64,000 bases of DNA from Lacticaseibacillus daqingensis (lineage in GTDB: Bacteria > Bacillota > Bacilli > Lactobacillales > Lactobacillaceae). The translations under genes and the position numbers were made by a program. The notes beneath the pieces are model-generated. The model did no database searches. It had not been told where the DNA came from and worked only from the letters and a program-made list of their open reading frames with translations. Positions 16,649 through 25,315 of this stretch are shown here, piece by piece; position 1 is the stretch's first letter; each line of letters opens with the position of its first letter. The stretch covers positions 1 through 64,000 of the forward strand of contig NZ_RHOH01000003.1 of the NCBI RefSeq assembly GCF_003946115.1, read 5' to 3'.

Positions 16649-17382
16649 TAAAGCACCTCCTTGTACCAGGTAAACGAAATAGTCCCTGTACCGCCCACAG
16701 TCACAAAGTTAACACCGGCTTGCAGTGTCAGTGGATAAGCCTGATTGATCGGAACAGTAGTCCCTTCGACAAGCTCAATATCTGTGCCATTAATGTTTAT
16801 CGTCACCGTGCCCGTCGTGGTAATGCTTGGCTGCGCAAGTTCGGAACTTGCGTTGATTAGCATCAGGGTCGATGGACCCGCCACTGTGAACTGTGTGTCC
16901 TGTGCCACGTCAAGGTCAGCGTTGAGATCATTCCAGCGTTGATTACCCTCGGCCTCTTTCGCCACTCGATATGGATTGCACGTCCATTCAACAGTCAGAC
17001 GACCGTGTGCTCGCATTTCAGCCCAGTCGAGGGCAGTCACAGGCTCACCCAGGTAGTAATACGCGGGGGCCACATCATCGTATAGCGGCGTGCGTCCCAT
17101 GCTACTCTCAAGCCAGTTTGCAACTAGGGTTAACTTGTCAGACAGTCCCTGTTTGGTCATAGTCTTAAAATCCCGAATGAGGAACTCAACTTTCAAGGCC
17201 CGATCACCGAAAACGGTATGGCCATAAAGGTTACTCAAGTCAATAGGTTTATTGCTATACGGCGGCCGCAACAGCACCGGCGTCCTCTCAGGGAAGCCGA
17301 CCGTTTTAGCCGTCACAGTCAGGCCGAAGTCGCGGTAGGAGTGCAACCCATTGTATGTGATGCCATACTTAATACCTTGCAT
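16648..17382 (-). CDS. Distal tail protein (Dit)
   Basis: The 244-residue protein (ATG at 17382, ribosome site GGGAGGG) begins [20 protein letters not shown], typical of the siphovirus Dit/phage_tail family. [20 protein letters not shown] near residue 130-150 matches the core of that family. It builds the hexameric hub between tail tube and baseplate. The reading frame is open further upstream, but that part overlaps the tape measure gene and lacks a ribosome site. It overlaps the tape measure 3' end by 14 bp. Confidence 0.88.
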   Translation of the reverse strand: MQGIKYGITYNGLHSYRDFGLTVTAKTVGFPERTPVLLRPPYSNKPIDLSNLYGHTVFGDRALKVEFLIRDFKTMTKQGLSDKLTLVANWLESSMGRTPLYDDVAPAYYYLGEPVTALDWAEMRAHGRLTVEWTCNPYRVAKEAEGNQRWNDLNADLDVAQDTQFTVAGPSTLMLINASSELAQPSITTTGTVTININGTDIELVEGTTVPINQAYPLTLQAGVNFVTVGGTGTISFTWYKEVL

Positions 17383-19696
17383 TTGCCGTCCCTCCCCGGT
17401 CCGAAATTTGTTGGCGCATGCGCTGTGCCGCGCTAGCAAATGGTGCCAGCGCCGGCGCAACGCTTGAGCCGTTGATGACTGGCGACTTGTCGGCAATAGT
17501 CTGGAGTAGCTCCAGGGCCTTTGCCGACGTGCCACCGTTGTTTGTGTTGTTGGTGTAGTTGTTGATGGTCTGGGCGCTCGGCACATGGCCATAGGTAGCT
17601 CCAGCCAATCTTTCAGCTCCCCCAAATGCAGAAATGTTGGGAATGCTCAAAGAAGCCGCAGATGCAATTTCCCCGGCCATTCCAGACACATTCTTCTTCA
17701 CATCGGCAAAACGGCTAACTAACGTGGAATTAAATCCACCCATGATAGCGCGGCCTGCTGGTATCAGCAGCTTGGCATCATAACTAATTGGGCCCTTATG
17801 CTTCTTGATCCAATCACCAATACTGCCAACGAATTTCTTGCCGGCCTCCCAGACCGCTTTCAAGCCGCCTACGAAACCGTTCATGATTGCCTCACCAGCG
17901 CCACGCAAGCTGATGTGACCAAGACCTTCAAAAATACTCTTGATAGCCCCAACCACCCCTGAGATTGTGGTTTTCGCAACGCGTACCGCACCAACGATGC
18001 CATCCCAGGCACCCTTCAAGGTCGCCTTCAAGCCCGAACCAGCAGAACCGAGAGAACTAAATACCCCCTTAATGATACTGACAATCGCCGAGATCCCATC
18101 GCCAGCTGTCTGGACTGCGGAACGAATACCATTCCAAGCATTGGAGAAAACTGACTTAAGTCCCTTCGCTACTCCACCCAAACCACCAAACATTCCGGCC
18201 AGCTTACCGACCCATTCGGCGACCGTGGTCAGTACCGGTGCAACCTGTTGGAAGGCCTCCACCAGTAACCCAATCAGCGGTTGCAAGAATTTGAGTGCGC
18301 CAGCCACAAAGTTAAAGGCAGTCGAGATGCCCGACAGAACACTAGAGAATACCCCACCTAGATATGCGCCTAAAATTTGAAAGGCCGGTACAAGAATGGA
18401 TGCCAACATAGATACAATTGGCTGGGCCGCATTCCAGAGATTGCCAAAGGCCTTAACCACACCATTGATTGCCGGTCCAGCCACGCTCATAAAGGTGGCA
18501 AAGCCAGCTTGAAGTGCCGGCAGAATGTTCTCCCCCAGTGCCGCAATACCCGAGAAATTGAGGCTCTTAAGCGTCGCGCCGATTGTCTTACCAACCGACT
18601 CCAGCGGTGCCAAGAAACTAGTGAAATCAAAAGTCGCAAAAGAGGCAAAGAGCGGCTGAAGAGCATTGTTGAGATTCCCGAGGGCTTCCCCAATACCGGA
18701 CCCTACTGGTTTAAAGGCTGCCAAAATACCACTAGCCGCCGCCTTGGCCTGCGGTACCAAATTCTGGATTGCCATTCTGGCACCGCTGGTGTCCAATGTG
18801 CCAAACGCCTTTCCAACACCACTGACTGTGCCCAAGATGCCATCGATAATACCCCCGAAATCAATCTTGCCGATTACATCGGTCAACTTGGAGACGGCTG
18901 AAATACCGACCTGTGACATCCGATCGAAGGCAGGCTGAAGACTATTGGTCAATGTCTCCTTCAAACCATCTACCGCCTGGTCAACCGTCTTGTACTGTGT
19001 CGCCATCTTCGTAAAGTTTGCGTTGGTCCCCGTCTTGGCCACAGCGTCAAAGAACGCCTGGGTCGAGACGTTGCCAGCCTGTATGTCTTTGATCAGTTGA
19101 CCAGTAGACTTGTGCATCGACTTAGCCACCGCCGCCATACCGGCTGGCGACTGTTCCAACATCAGCTTGAAGTCTTCCCATGCCACCTTTGGCTTAGCTG
19201 CCATTTGAGTGGCCTGCTGACTCAAGGTCTTCATGGCTTGTGTTGGATCCTCTGAGGCCGCTGCAAGTCCACCAAACCCCTTCACCAGCTGATCGGTATT
19301 CTTAGTCCCTACCGCAGCAAGCTGCGCGTACGTTGATGCCATGTCGGAAGCTGAATATATGGTCTCCTGAGCATACTCTTGCAGTTCTTTCTTGGTAGCC
19401 TTGATTTGCGCATCAGGCATGTTGAGGTTCTTCATATTGCCATCGAACGTCTGCCAGGCCTTTGAGGCCTCATTGAGGTCACCAAGCAGGCCGCCAAGAG
19501 ACTGCTTAAGCAGCCCAAGTCCAGAGGTGATTGCGTTGCTAATCAGGCTGGCGCCCAAGAAGCTCTTGAGCATAGATCCAGTCTTTTGACCAGTTTCGCC
19601 GATACCGCCAAGCGCCTTTTCCACCTTTGTGGCGGCATCAATTGCATCTCCACCGTCTGCCTGGATAAGAATCTTTACCGATCCATCACCGCCCAT
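17369..19696 (-). CDS. Tail tape measure protein
   Basis: The 775-residue protein starts at [12 protein letters not shown], behind GAAGGTGAT. An in-frame upstream start would overlap the preceding gene and lacks a ribosome site. It shows the usual tape-measure features: an N-terminal conserved region ([20 protein letters not shown], then [14 protein letters not shown]), alternating hydrophobic and helical stretches through residues 290-560, repeated W-G-I/W-D-G-I modules, and a C-terminal domain with [11 protein letters not shown]. It sets tail length; about 775 residues suggests a tail of roughly 100-120 nm. It overlaps the Gp15 gene by 11 bp. Confidence 0.92.
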   Translation of the reverse strand: MGGDGSVKILIQADGGDAIDAATKVEKALGGIGETGQKTGSMLKSFLGASLISNAITSGLGLLKQSLGGLLGDLNEASKAWQTFDGNMKNLNMPDAQIKATKKELQEYAQETIYSASDMASTYAQLAAVGTKNTDQLVKGFGGLAAASEDPTQAMKTLSQQATQMAAKPKVAWEDFKLMLEQSPAGMAAVAKSMHKSTGQLIKDIQAGNVSTQAFFDAVAKTGTNANFTKMATQYKTVDQAVDGLKETLTNSLQPAFDRMSQVGISAVSKLTDVIGKIDFGGIIDGILGTVSGVGKAFGTLDTSGARMAIQNLVPQAKAAASGILAAFKPVGSGIGEALGNLNNALQPLFASFATFDFTSFLAPLESVGKTIGATLKSLNFSGIAALGENILPALQAGFATFMSVAGPAINGVVKAFGNLWNAAQPIVSMLASILVPAFQILGAYLGGVFSSVLSGISTAFNFVAGALKFLQPLIGLLVEAFQQVAPVLTTVAEWVGKLAGMFGGLGGVAKGLKSVFSNAWNGIRSAVQTAGDGISAIVSIIKGVFSSLGSAGSGLKATLKGAWDGIVGAVRVAKTTISGVVGAIKSIFEGLGHISLRGAGEAIMNGFVGGLKAVWEAGKKFVGSIGDWIKKHKGPISYDAKLLIPAGRAIMGGFNSTLVSRFADVKKNVSGMAGEIASAASLSIPNISAFGGAERLAGATYGHVPSAQTINNYTNNTNNGGTSAKALELLQTIADKSPVINGSSVAPALAPFASAAQRMRQQISDRGGTANARY

Positions 19697-20267
19697 AGCT
19701 ATCACCTTCTTCGTCAGGCGCATCGGGCAGTGCCAGTTTCCGCTTCTGTTCCCGTAGTTCGGCCTTCTGGTCTCTGTCCTTCACCTTGCTAAGATCAACA
19801 CTGCGAATTGCCCGTATCCGGTTGAACCGCGTCTCATCGGGAAGCCCATTGAACAATGAGATAAACTCAAACCAGTGAAGCTTGCCTCTTTCCGCAAGCA
19901 GGTCTATACCGTACGTCTGGCGAAAGGCTGCATAGATATATCCAGCATCAAACGAAAAGCTAAAGTCCGGGACCTCTTTACTGTGTCGCTCAATCACGTC
20001 ACCATTAAGGTCGTAGTGCATGACCTTCGCAGTAGCGCCATCCAGCACTTCCTGTACACGGTAAAACGCCTCCGACCATTCATTCACGGGTGGCAGTTTG
20101 TCCCGAATCAGTAACTGCAAAAATACTTCGAGTTTGTCTGCATCTAGCATTTGGCTGTCTTCTAAGGCATCCATTGCAATCAAAACGCGATCAAAGGTCA
20201 TGTCCAGCTGGTAGTTCTTCTCCCCGATGGTCACCGTCTCAGGCGGCTGCTCGTAAAGTTTGAACAT
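19686..20267 (-). CDS. Gp15-family tail assembly protein
   Basis: The 193-residue protein matches the bacteriophage Gp15 family. The key region is [20 protein letters not shown] followed by [19 protein letters not shown] and a charged C-terminal tail. In Gram-positive siphoviruses this gene lies between the tail chaperone and the tape measure and takes the place of the gpGT-type chaperone extension. It follows the preceding gene by 13 bp. I saw no strong slippery heptamer at the junction, so it is probably translated separately. Confidence 0.85.
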   Translation of the reverse strand: MFKLYEQPPETVTIGEKNYQLDMTFDRVLIAMDALEDSQMLDADKLEVFLQLLIRDKLPPVNEWSEAFYRVQEVLDGATAKVMHYDLNGDVIERHSKEVPDFSFSFDAGYIYAAFRQTYGIDLLAERGKLHWFEFISLFNGLPDETRFNRIRAIRSVDLSKVKDRDQKAELREQKRKLALPDAPDEEGDSYGR

Positions 20268-20280
20268 CAGCCCACCCCCC

Positions 20281-20748
20281 TTAACGTCGATGCTTCTTAA
20301 TGTACTTAGCCTTACGCTTAGCCGATTGGCGCTGCGCTTTGGCCGCTACATTACTGAGTACCTGCTCGATGTAGTTCATCGCTTGCCGATAAAGAATCAT
20401 CATATTCAAGAAGCTGTTCTTACCAGCCGCAGCCTGCAACTTGTCATACATACCCAGACCAAAGTTCGTATCGAACTGAACCCGCAGCACATCATTAATA
20501 GCAGCAATAGCTTCAGGCAGGTCTTCGTCATCGAGTTGATCACCTTTATTAATCAGCTCAGTATAGCGAACTTGAATTTTATCCAACTCACCCTGTGCCT
20601 TATCGACAATCTCGGCTGCATGCAGCACAACATCATCAGATGCATCGAAACTCAAAACAAAGTCGGTGATTTTATCTGGGTCATCTTTGTCCTGAATGCC
20701 CACCGGAATCTGAATGGTTGAAGACTCAAGAAACAATTTTTCCAGCAT
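20281..20748 (-). CDS. Tail assembly chaperone
   Basis: The 155-residue acidic protein has a beta start (IQIPVGIQDKDDP), long helices and a basic tail (SAKRKAKYIKKHRR). Position between tail tube and Gp15/tape measure genes fits a gpG-type chaperone that binds the tape measure during tail assembly. It is separated from the highly expressed tail tube gene by an intrinsic terminator, which should lower its expression. Confidence 0.7.
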   Translation of the reverse strand: MLEKLFLESSTIQIPVGIQDKDDPDKITDFVLSFDASDDVVLHAAEIVDKAQGELDKIQVRYTELINKGDQLDDEDLPEAIAAINDVLRVQFDTNFGLGMYDKLQAAAGKNSFLNMMILYRQAMNYIEQVLSNVAAKAQRQSAKRKAKYIKKHRR

Positions 20749-20760
20749 TACAAACCTCCT

Positions 20761-20809
20761 AAAAATAAAAACGGTGGAGTGAGCTGGCCATTGCCGCCCC
20801 CTCCACCGT
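20761..20809 (-). terminator. Internal terminator between tail tube and chaperone genes
   Basis: The 9-bp stem ACGGTGGAG/CTCCACCGT (20771-20779/20801-20809) is followed on the minus strand by TTTTTATTTTT. It lies inside the late operon and probably attenuates transcription after the capsid and tail-tube genes. Confidence 0.85.
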
Positions 20810-20816
20810 CAAGTGA

Positions 20817-21308
20817 CTACTGACCAGTTTGCTCGCTCCCTGTACCATCATCGACCGGGGCTGTTGCATCTGGTACGGTTACGGTTGGCGTGGCCACGTA
20901 ATCGAGGTGTCCTTCAAAGTCTTCATAGCTAGTGGCGTCACCGCCACCGGCTTTGATCTCCATCGCCTTAGCCACTCCAATGACTGTTGATCCATCAGTC
21001 TCCACGATTTTGTGCCAGACCTTACGCTTCTCGTCATTGGTTTCGCGCCGCATGCCTGCCAGTAATACTTGGGCCTTGTCATCTGCGTTGTAGTACCCCG
21101 AGAAGTTCCACACTTCCTTGCGGCCATTTAGAATGGTCTGTGCAGTGCCGTCTCCGGCGTAGTCGCCATAATCATCAGTGTCTTCATCGGAATCGTCTTC
21201 GATGGTTTCAACGTCTTTTGCCAATGGCAACCATGCATCCTCTTCGGGTGCAGTGTCGTCTGTATATGGCGCAATAAAGTGCTTGCGTTTTGCGTTCTTT
21301 TTACGCAT
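20817..21308 (-). CDS. Major tail (tube) protein
   Basis: The 163-residue protein has an acidic early region (IEDDSDEDTDDYGDYAGDG) and then the conserved NFSGYYNADDKAQVLLAGMR and IGVAKAMEIKAGGGDATSYE of small Lactobacillales tail tube proteins. The C-terminal tail is Pro/Thr-rich. It polymerises into the tail tube. It comes directly after the Minor_capsid_3-type gene with one base between, and is followed by a terminator, as expected of a strongly expressed structural gene. Confidence 0.85.
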   Translation of the reverse strand: MRKKNAKRKHFIAPYTDDTAPEEDAWLPLAKDVETIEDDSDEDTDDYGDYAGDGTAQTILNGRKEVWNFSGYYNADDKAQVLLAGMRRETNDEKRKVWHKIVETDGSTVIGVAKAMEIKAGGGDATSYEDFEGHLDYVATPTVTVPDATAPVDDGTGSEQTGQ

Positions 21309-21309
21309 G

Positions 21310-21723
21310 TTAGTCCTCCTTCTTAACCCGTGGGAAAGTCGTCACATCAGCTGAAAAGTCAACCGTGTGATAGTAAAAACCGGCTTCATCCGCATTAGAT
21401 TGAGCCGGTTGACTGGTGATGCTAATCGTGTCGAATTGAAAGCTGCCATCACGACTGTCCAGTGCTTCGAGTTCTTCCAAGAACTGAGTCACTGCCCACA
21501 ACTGGGCAGTAGCGACTTCAATTCGATCAGCTTTGCACTTGATAGCGTATTGATAGAGTAGTCGTTTGTCCTGTTCTCCGTCGAAAAACGCATGAATCAC
21601 TTGACCACCGGGCATTGATGTAATCGCCGCCGATTCTTTGACAGTTAATACACCAACCGTTGTGGGGATTGAAGGGTGCACCGCCTCTTCAATCGCATCG
21701 CGCAAACAAAACGAAAAATCCAT
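21310..21723 (-). CDS. Minor capsid protein 3-type tail completion protein
   Basis: The 137-residue protein starts at the ATG at 21723, which overlaps the upstream stop (TAATG). The pattern PGGQVIHAFFDGEQDKRLLY followed by ALDSRDGSFQF matches the Minor_capsid_3 family, the terminator or tail-completion component of head-tail joining in Gram-positive siphoviruses. The frame is open upstream of this ATG, but that region lies within the preceding gene. Confidence 0.8.
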   Translation of the reverse strand: MDFSFCLRDAIEEAVHPSIPTTVGVLTVKESAAITSMPGGQVIHAFFDGEQDKRLLYQYAIKCKADRIEVATAQLWAVTQFLEELEALDSRDGSFQFDTISITSQPAQSNADEAGFYYHTVDFSADVTTFPRVKKED

Positions 21724-22073
21724 TACAATCCAGCCTCCTTCTTGAATGCGTTGACCCACTTTCCCATGTACTTAGTCTTTGCGACTTCGACCCATTTGGG
21801 ACCGGTACCTGGTGTTGTATATGTCCAGCCGGCCGGCGCGTAGTACTGCCGATGAGCGTACGGCACAAGCCAAGTAACCGAAGACGAGTCCGCGGCAATC
21901 AACTGCTTTTTACGCATGTTGTACTTTTGTGGCGGCCCCGCTGGTACAAAGCGGTTAGAGTCCGCACCTACTTGATTAGCCAGCGCTCTACGGCCCCGCT
22001 GGAACGCTGATTTGCTCAGTTTCTTGTGTATCTTGATGATATTGGTTTGTACCTTAATCTTGACCCCGCCCAT
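21723..22073 (-). CDS. Minor capsid protein 2-type head-tail joining protein
   Basis: The 116-residue protein contains SNRFVPAGPP, WLVPYAHRQYYAP and WVEVAKTKYMGKW, matching the Minor_capsid_2/HK97-gp10-like family that joins head and tail. It overlaps both neighbours by one base. It belongs to the small head-tail connector block in the usual order. Confidence 0.82.
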   Translation of the reverse strand: MGGVKIKVQTNIIKIHKKLSKSAFQRGRRALANQVGADSNRFVPAGPPQKYNMRKKQLIAADSSSVTWLVPYAHRQYYAPAGWTYTTPGTGPKWVEVAKTKYMGKWVNAFKKEAGL

Positions 22074-22423
22074 CAGATCACCTTCAACTCAATGCTGAAC
22101 GGCGTCCCGGTGTCTGGCTCCTGATACGCTGACCAATTCACCACTTTGTACTCGTGACCGTTGTACGTCAGACGGGCTTGTAGCCAGCTATCGTCAATGG
22201 CTGGGTAGTTGGTGGTGTACTTGGCAATCAGGAACACGGTGGCGTTGGCCGTGATAGTGCGGTCGGACCCGGTGCCAACAAAGTCCTTGGTCAAATCAAC
22301 GCGTACCTTCTCCAGTGTCACCGGCTTGGCATAACTCGGGACGTTGTAGTCGCCTTCGTCCAGATATAGTTCAACCGTCACCGTGTCGCGTAGCCATGTC
22401 TGATCAGGTTGCAATGCGCTCAT
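22073..22423 (-). CDS. Minor capsid protein 1-type head closure protein
   Basis: The 116-residue beta-rich protein has the pattern VTVELYLDEGDYNVPSY, VFLIAKYTTNYPAIDD and YKVVNWSAYQEP, matching the Minor_capsid_1 (Minor capsid protein, lactobacillus phage) family. It closes the portal vertex after packaging. It overlaps the upstream connector by 4 bp. Confidence 0.8.
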   Translation of the reverse strand: MSALQPDQTWLRDTVTVELYLDEGDYNVPSYAKPVTLEKVRVDLTKDFVGTGSDRTITANATVFLIAKYTTNYPAIDDSWLQARLTYNGHEYKVVNWSAYQEPDTGTPFSIELKVI

Positions 22424-22830
22424 AGGTGCATCACCCCCCGGTAAAGCAGGCCAGTGCCGGATAGCGCCCGCAGCGCGTCATCGCAGACAATCGTGCCGGA
22501 GACGTTTGCGGCGGTGTCGCCCAGGGTCTTGGAGACTGACGTGTCACCAATTGACTGGCTAACCGACTGCGCCTGACTGGCCTTGTAATCGATGCTGGAC
22601 TTGATGCCAGTCTCAGCCATGTACCGAACCTGCATCATCACGGCCCGCTTAAAACGCATGACCCGCATTTCAAACTTGTCATCGATGATGGCGTGCTGCT
22701 GGTAGTAGTAATTGGTGATCTCGTCCAGGTACTGCCCCGCTAATGCCGCCAGCTCTTCATAGTCAGATGGTGCCTCGGTGACATGCATTGCCTCCACATA
22801 CTCTGGCGCCTCAACATACAGCTTCGTCAT
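22420..22830 (-). CDS. Head-tail connector (gp6-like adaptor)
   Basis: The 136-residue helical protein lies directly after the capsid gene. An N-terminal helix bundle (YEELAALAGQYLDEITNYYY, then MRVMRFKRAVMMQVRYMAE) followed by a Ser/Thr-rich part and a short beta end (LSGTGLLYRGVM) is the layout of the adaptor that binds the portal. The assignment rests on position and helical pattern. Confidence 0.7.
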   Translation of the reverse strand: MTKLYVEAPEYVEAMHVTEAPSDYEELAALAGQYLDEITNYYYQQHAIIDDKFEMRVMRFKRAVMMQVRYMAETGIKSSIDYKASQAQSVSQSIGDTSVSKTLGDTAANVSGTIVCDDALRALSGTGLLYRGVMHL

Positions 22831-22843
22831 CGTTGATCACCGC

Positions 22844-23137
22844 CTAAGCTGCTGCAGCGACAGTGACCTTGACAGCGGCTGTGAAGCTACCGCTCGTGGC
22901 CGTGATGGTCGCAGTGCCTTCAGCGACCGCCGTGATGGCGCCGTCTGCTGCTACTGTGGCGACCGCCTCATCACTCGAAGCGTAGGTGATCGCGCCGTTG
23001 ACCGCATCTGCGTCGTCCGCGTCTGCCGGATCAGCGGTGGCGGTGACCGTCTTGGTGTCGCCGACCTTCATGCTAGCTGTAGCCTGGCTCATCGTCAGAC
23101 CAGTAACTGGCTTAGGGGCCGGCGCTACGCTTTTGGG
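22844..23137 (-). CDS. Ig-like (Big_2) extension of the major capsid protein via -1 frameshift
   Basis: In the -1 frame relative to the capsid gene, the reading continues [15 protein letters not shown] and then a Big_2-type immunoglobulin domain ([50 protein letters not shown]). There are 97 residues from the slip site. A separate start at the internal ATG (23092) would lose the [10 protein letters not shown] linker and has no good ribosome site. Ig extensions on capsid subunits decorate the capsid surface and may help adsorption. The same CCCAAAA mechanism is known from lactobacillus phage A2. Confidence 0.8.
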   Translation of the reverse strand, partial: PKSVAPAPKPVTGLTMSQATASMKVGDTKTVTATADPADADDADAVNGAITYASSDEAVATVAADGAITAVAEGTATITATSGSFTAAVKVTVAAAA

Positions 23138-23985
23138 ACTGCACTGACGTAGATCGCGTCCTTGGCATTGTCGAAGACGATAGCATCGTAGTAGTCCAGG
23201 CCCTTGATGGTGTCGCGGTACCCATCACGGTCGGAATCTGCGGACACGGTGTCCACGGTCCCATACTTGATGATCGGAGCGACCGCCGTCAGCGGCACAA
23301 TAATGAACTGGATGGTGTCTTCGATGCTGATACCCGCCAAACGGTCCTTGGTGACCTTGAGGATCGGCACGCCGCCATCGATCTGGGCCACGGTCCGGTT
23401 GATACCATTGATGGACTGTTGGTTCGTGGTGAAGGACTTGGTGACGCCACTGGCATTCTTGAGCAGGCGGTACACCGCGGCGCTCACGAACATCACGTAG
23501 CCACCCGGCACCTCATGGTCGGTCATGTACTCTTCGGCCGCATCATACAGGTCAAGGATGTTGTCCTTGGATGCCACAGTGGCATCCTTCTTGCCGGCAT
23601 TGTCGAACAGGACCTGAACCGCCACCTTGTCGCGGTGTGGCACAGTGATCAGGCGCTTGTGTTCGGTGACGATGTTGTTGATTGTCAGGGCCGATGCCTC
23701 GGACTGATCCAGACGATCGACATCATAGCCGAACCAGTCTTCGTGGGTCAGCTTGATAGTTTCCTTTTCGATGCTGATTTGGTTACGTGCATTGGTGCCG
23801 TTACGCTTGTACGCGGTGGCGTCCACGAAGCCGGACATCTTGTTGATGCGCACTTCATGCGTCCCCACAAAGTCGGCTGCCGTGATGGACTTAGCGCCCT
23901 GGGTCAGCACGTCCCAAACTTGGGAATCGGCCTTGAACTCCTGGTCAATGGTGGCAAGGTCCTTACTGTCTAATACAACTGGCAT
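23125..23985 (-). CDS. Major capsid protein
   Basis: The 286-residue protein (HK97-type major head protein of lactobacillus phages) begins [20 protein letters not shown] and contains VEINKMSG-like, [30 protein letters not shown] and [15 protein letters not shown] segments typical of the family. It follows a separate scaffold gene by 14 bp. A portion of the product should carry a C-terminal Ig-like domain through the frameshift site at its end. Confidence 0.88.
   Translation of the reverse strand: MPVVLDSKDLATIDQEFKADSQVWDVLTQGAKSITAADFVGTHEVRINKMSGFVDATAYKRNGTNARNQISIEKETIKLTHEDWFGYDVDRLDQSEASALTINNIVTEHKRLITVPHRDKVAVQVLFDNAGKKDATVASKDNILDLYDAAEEYMTDHEVPGGYVMFVSAAVYRLLKNASGVTKSFTTNQQSINGINRTVAQIDGGVPILKVTKDRLAGISIEDTIQFIIVPLTAVAPIIKYGTVDTVSADSDRDGYRDTIKGLDYYDAIVFDNAKDAIYVSAVPKA
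23131..23137 (-). promoter_or_regulatory. -1 ribosomal frameshift site CCCAAAA
   Basis: The capsid frame reads GTC CCA AAA GCG TAG. The heptamer C CCA AAA is a canonical X-XXY-YYZ slippery site directly before the stop codon. The -1 frame then leads without interruption into the Ig-like domain. Confidence 0.82.
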
Positions 23986-23999
23986 AGTTATGCCCTCCT

Positions 24000-24587
24000 T
24001 TAGATTGTCTTGCCAGCGAGGCGAGCGGCGATTTTGTCGACCATGCTCGTACCGTTGGCTGGGTCTGCATTAGGGTTGCCCTGTGTGGTGATCTGTGGGC
24101 TGTTTGGCTTCTTGTCTGCTGGATCCGCCGCCTTGAACAGGAACTTGCTGTCGTCAGCTTCCTTGAGCGCCTTGAGCTGGTCATCCAGCCCGGTCAGGTT
24201 GCCCTTGTCATCCAGCTTCAACGCGTCCTTGTTCAGAAGCGCGGTAACCGCCTTGGCGTTGAGTGCGCCAGACTGCAGCAGGGCGAGGTTGGTCGCGCTG
24301 TCGAGCTTCACCTGGTTCAGCTGTGCCGCCGCGTCCTTCTCCGCCTGCGTGTTGGCTTCCTTGAGCTTGTCGATCTCAGCCTTGAGTTCGCTATCGCTCT
24401 TGTGGTCCTTCTGCAGCTGGTCGAGTTGCCCAGTGACCGTGGTCACCTGTGCCTTGGCCGCGTCACGCTCAGTCGTCAGGCTGGTCACCTGCTCCTTGAG
24501 TGGGTTCAGGTCCTTGCCGTACAGTGCCATAGCACCCTTGACTTGCTCATCGTTCAGCCCTAATGCTTTCAATGCTTCTGGATTCAT
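24000..24587 (-). CDS. Phage scaffolding protein (GP20-like)
   Basis: The 195-residue protein is almost wholly helical. [16 protein letters not shown] opens it, a long coiled coil with Lys/Glu/Gln heptads covers residues 30-100, [13 protein letters not shown] follows at about 105, and the C-terminal end is disordered ([19 protein letters not shown]). It matches Phage_GP20 scaffold proteins, which guide capsid assembly and are then removed. It lies directly upstream of the capsid gene. Confidence 0.88.
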   Translation of the reverse strand: MNPEALKALGLNDEQVKGAMALYGKDLNPLKEQVTSLTTERDAAKAQVTTVTGQLDQLQKDHKSDSELKAEIDKLKEANTQAEKDAAAQLNQVKLDSATNLALLQSGALNAKAVTALLNKDALKLDDKGNLTGLDDQLKALKEADDSKFLFKAADPADKKPNSPQITTQGNPNADPANGTSMVDKIAARLAGKTI

Positions 24588-24683
24588 ACCGATCTCCTAA
24601 GCAGTTGTTGAGCGGGTCTGCTCCCGCGTGGATTTGGGTACAAAAAATAAGCAGTTTATCGACTTACTCAGGTCACAGTGCAC

Positions 24684-24712
24684 AAGAAAACGCCCACCGG
24701 TTGGCGAGCGTT
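24684..24712 (-). terminator. Terminator after YjcQ-like gene
   Basis: The stem AACGCTCGCC/GGTGGGCGTT on the minus strand (two G-U pairs) is followed by TTCTTG. It overlaps the stop codon of the YjcQ-like gene. The roughly 90 bp between it and the scaffold gene hold no gene. Confidence 0.65.
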
Positions 24713-25047
24713 TAGAGTCCTGGAATATTACCGACAATATCGGTGATCCCCTTAAATGCGTTCTTCACTTTGCTAATGGTGCTGTTCTCATGCAGGAATG
24801 AAATACCTGCTGGGGATATGCTGATGTCATCAGCCAGATGCCATCCTTCCATATCCTCCTCAAATGCCGCATTACGAACCAGCCCCTCATCGCCCAGCGT
24901 CTCCATGATGTAGCGCCAATACGATTCCGGAATGCCAATCCATTTGGCACTGAGCTTGTCTGTGTCGACTTCTTCGCCGGCTTTCAGCTGATTGTACAGG
25001 TACGTTAGCACGCGATAGACGATCACATAATAATCATTCGATGCCAT
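24712..25047 (-). CDS. YjcQ-family winged-helix protein
   Basis: The 111-residue protein (ATG at 25047) begins MASNDYYVIVYRVLTYLYNQ and has ESYWRYIMETLGDEGLV followed by ISISPAGISFLHENSTISKV. This is the YjcQ pattern of phage-encoded winged-helix-like proteins. Its function is not known. It overlaps the upstream 90-residue gene by 14 bp and lies between the minor capsid and scaffold genes, where such a gene is common. Confidence 0.75.
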   Translation of the reverse strand: MASNDYYVIVYRVLTYLYNQLKAGEEVDTDKLSAKWIGIPESYWRYIMETLGDEGLVRNAAFEEDMEGWHLADDISISPAGISFLHENSTISKVKNAFKGITDIVGNIPGL

Positions 25048-25306
25048 GATAATCGTCTCCATGTCCAACGAAGTACCTATCCCAAATCGCTTCAATCTTG
25101 TAGGTCTCTGGGGTCGCCTCATAATCTTCATCCAAGGTATCCTCAATTAACCCGCCAAAGGTCAAAGCGACATCATCAAAGCTCTTGCCTGGAGCGGGCA
25201 TGATGATGACCGAATCACCTGAGATTTGTGAGCTGATTACGTTTCGAAATTCGTCATCAGCGCGAGACATCAAATAGCGAAAGTCTTTCTTCGTAAGAGT
25301 TACCAT
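25034..25306 (-). CDS. Unknown 90-residue protein after minor capsid gene
   Basis: This acidic protein (MVTLTKKDFRYLMSRADDEF onward, then VIIMPAPGKSFDDVALTF) has no family that I recognise. It follows the minor capsid gene, whose C terminus looks like a nuclease toxin, by 9 bp. Its acidic nature and position would suit an immunity protein for that domain. That is inference; a simple small structural protein is equally possible. Confidence 0.6.
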   Translation of the reverse strand: MVTLTKKDFRYLMSRADDEFRNVISSQISGDSVIIMPAPGKSFDDVALTFGGLIEDTLDEDYEATPETYKIEAIWDRYFVGHGDDYHGIE

Positions 25307-25315
25307 ATGAGCACC

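Noticed and set aside
16648-17625. Longer Dit protein with 81 extra N-terminal residues
   Set aside because: The extra part overlaps the end of the tape measure gene, lacks a ribosome site and does not look like protein. The ATG at 17382 has GGGAGGG and gives the family's usual start.
21310-21759. Longer start for the Minor_capsid_3-type gene
   Set aside because: The upstream codons lie within the preceding gene; the ATG at 21723 overlaps that gene's stop codon as in the neighbouring pairs.
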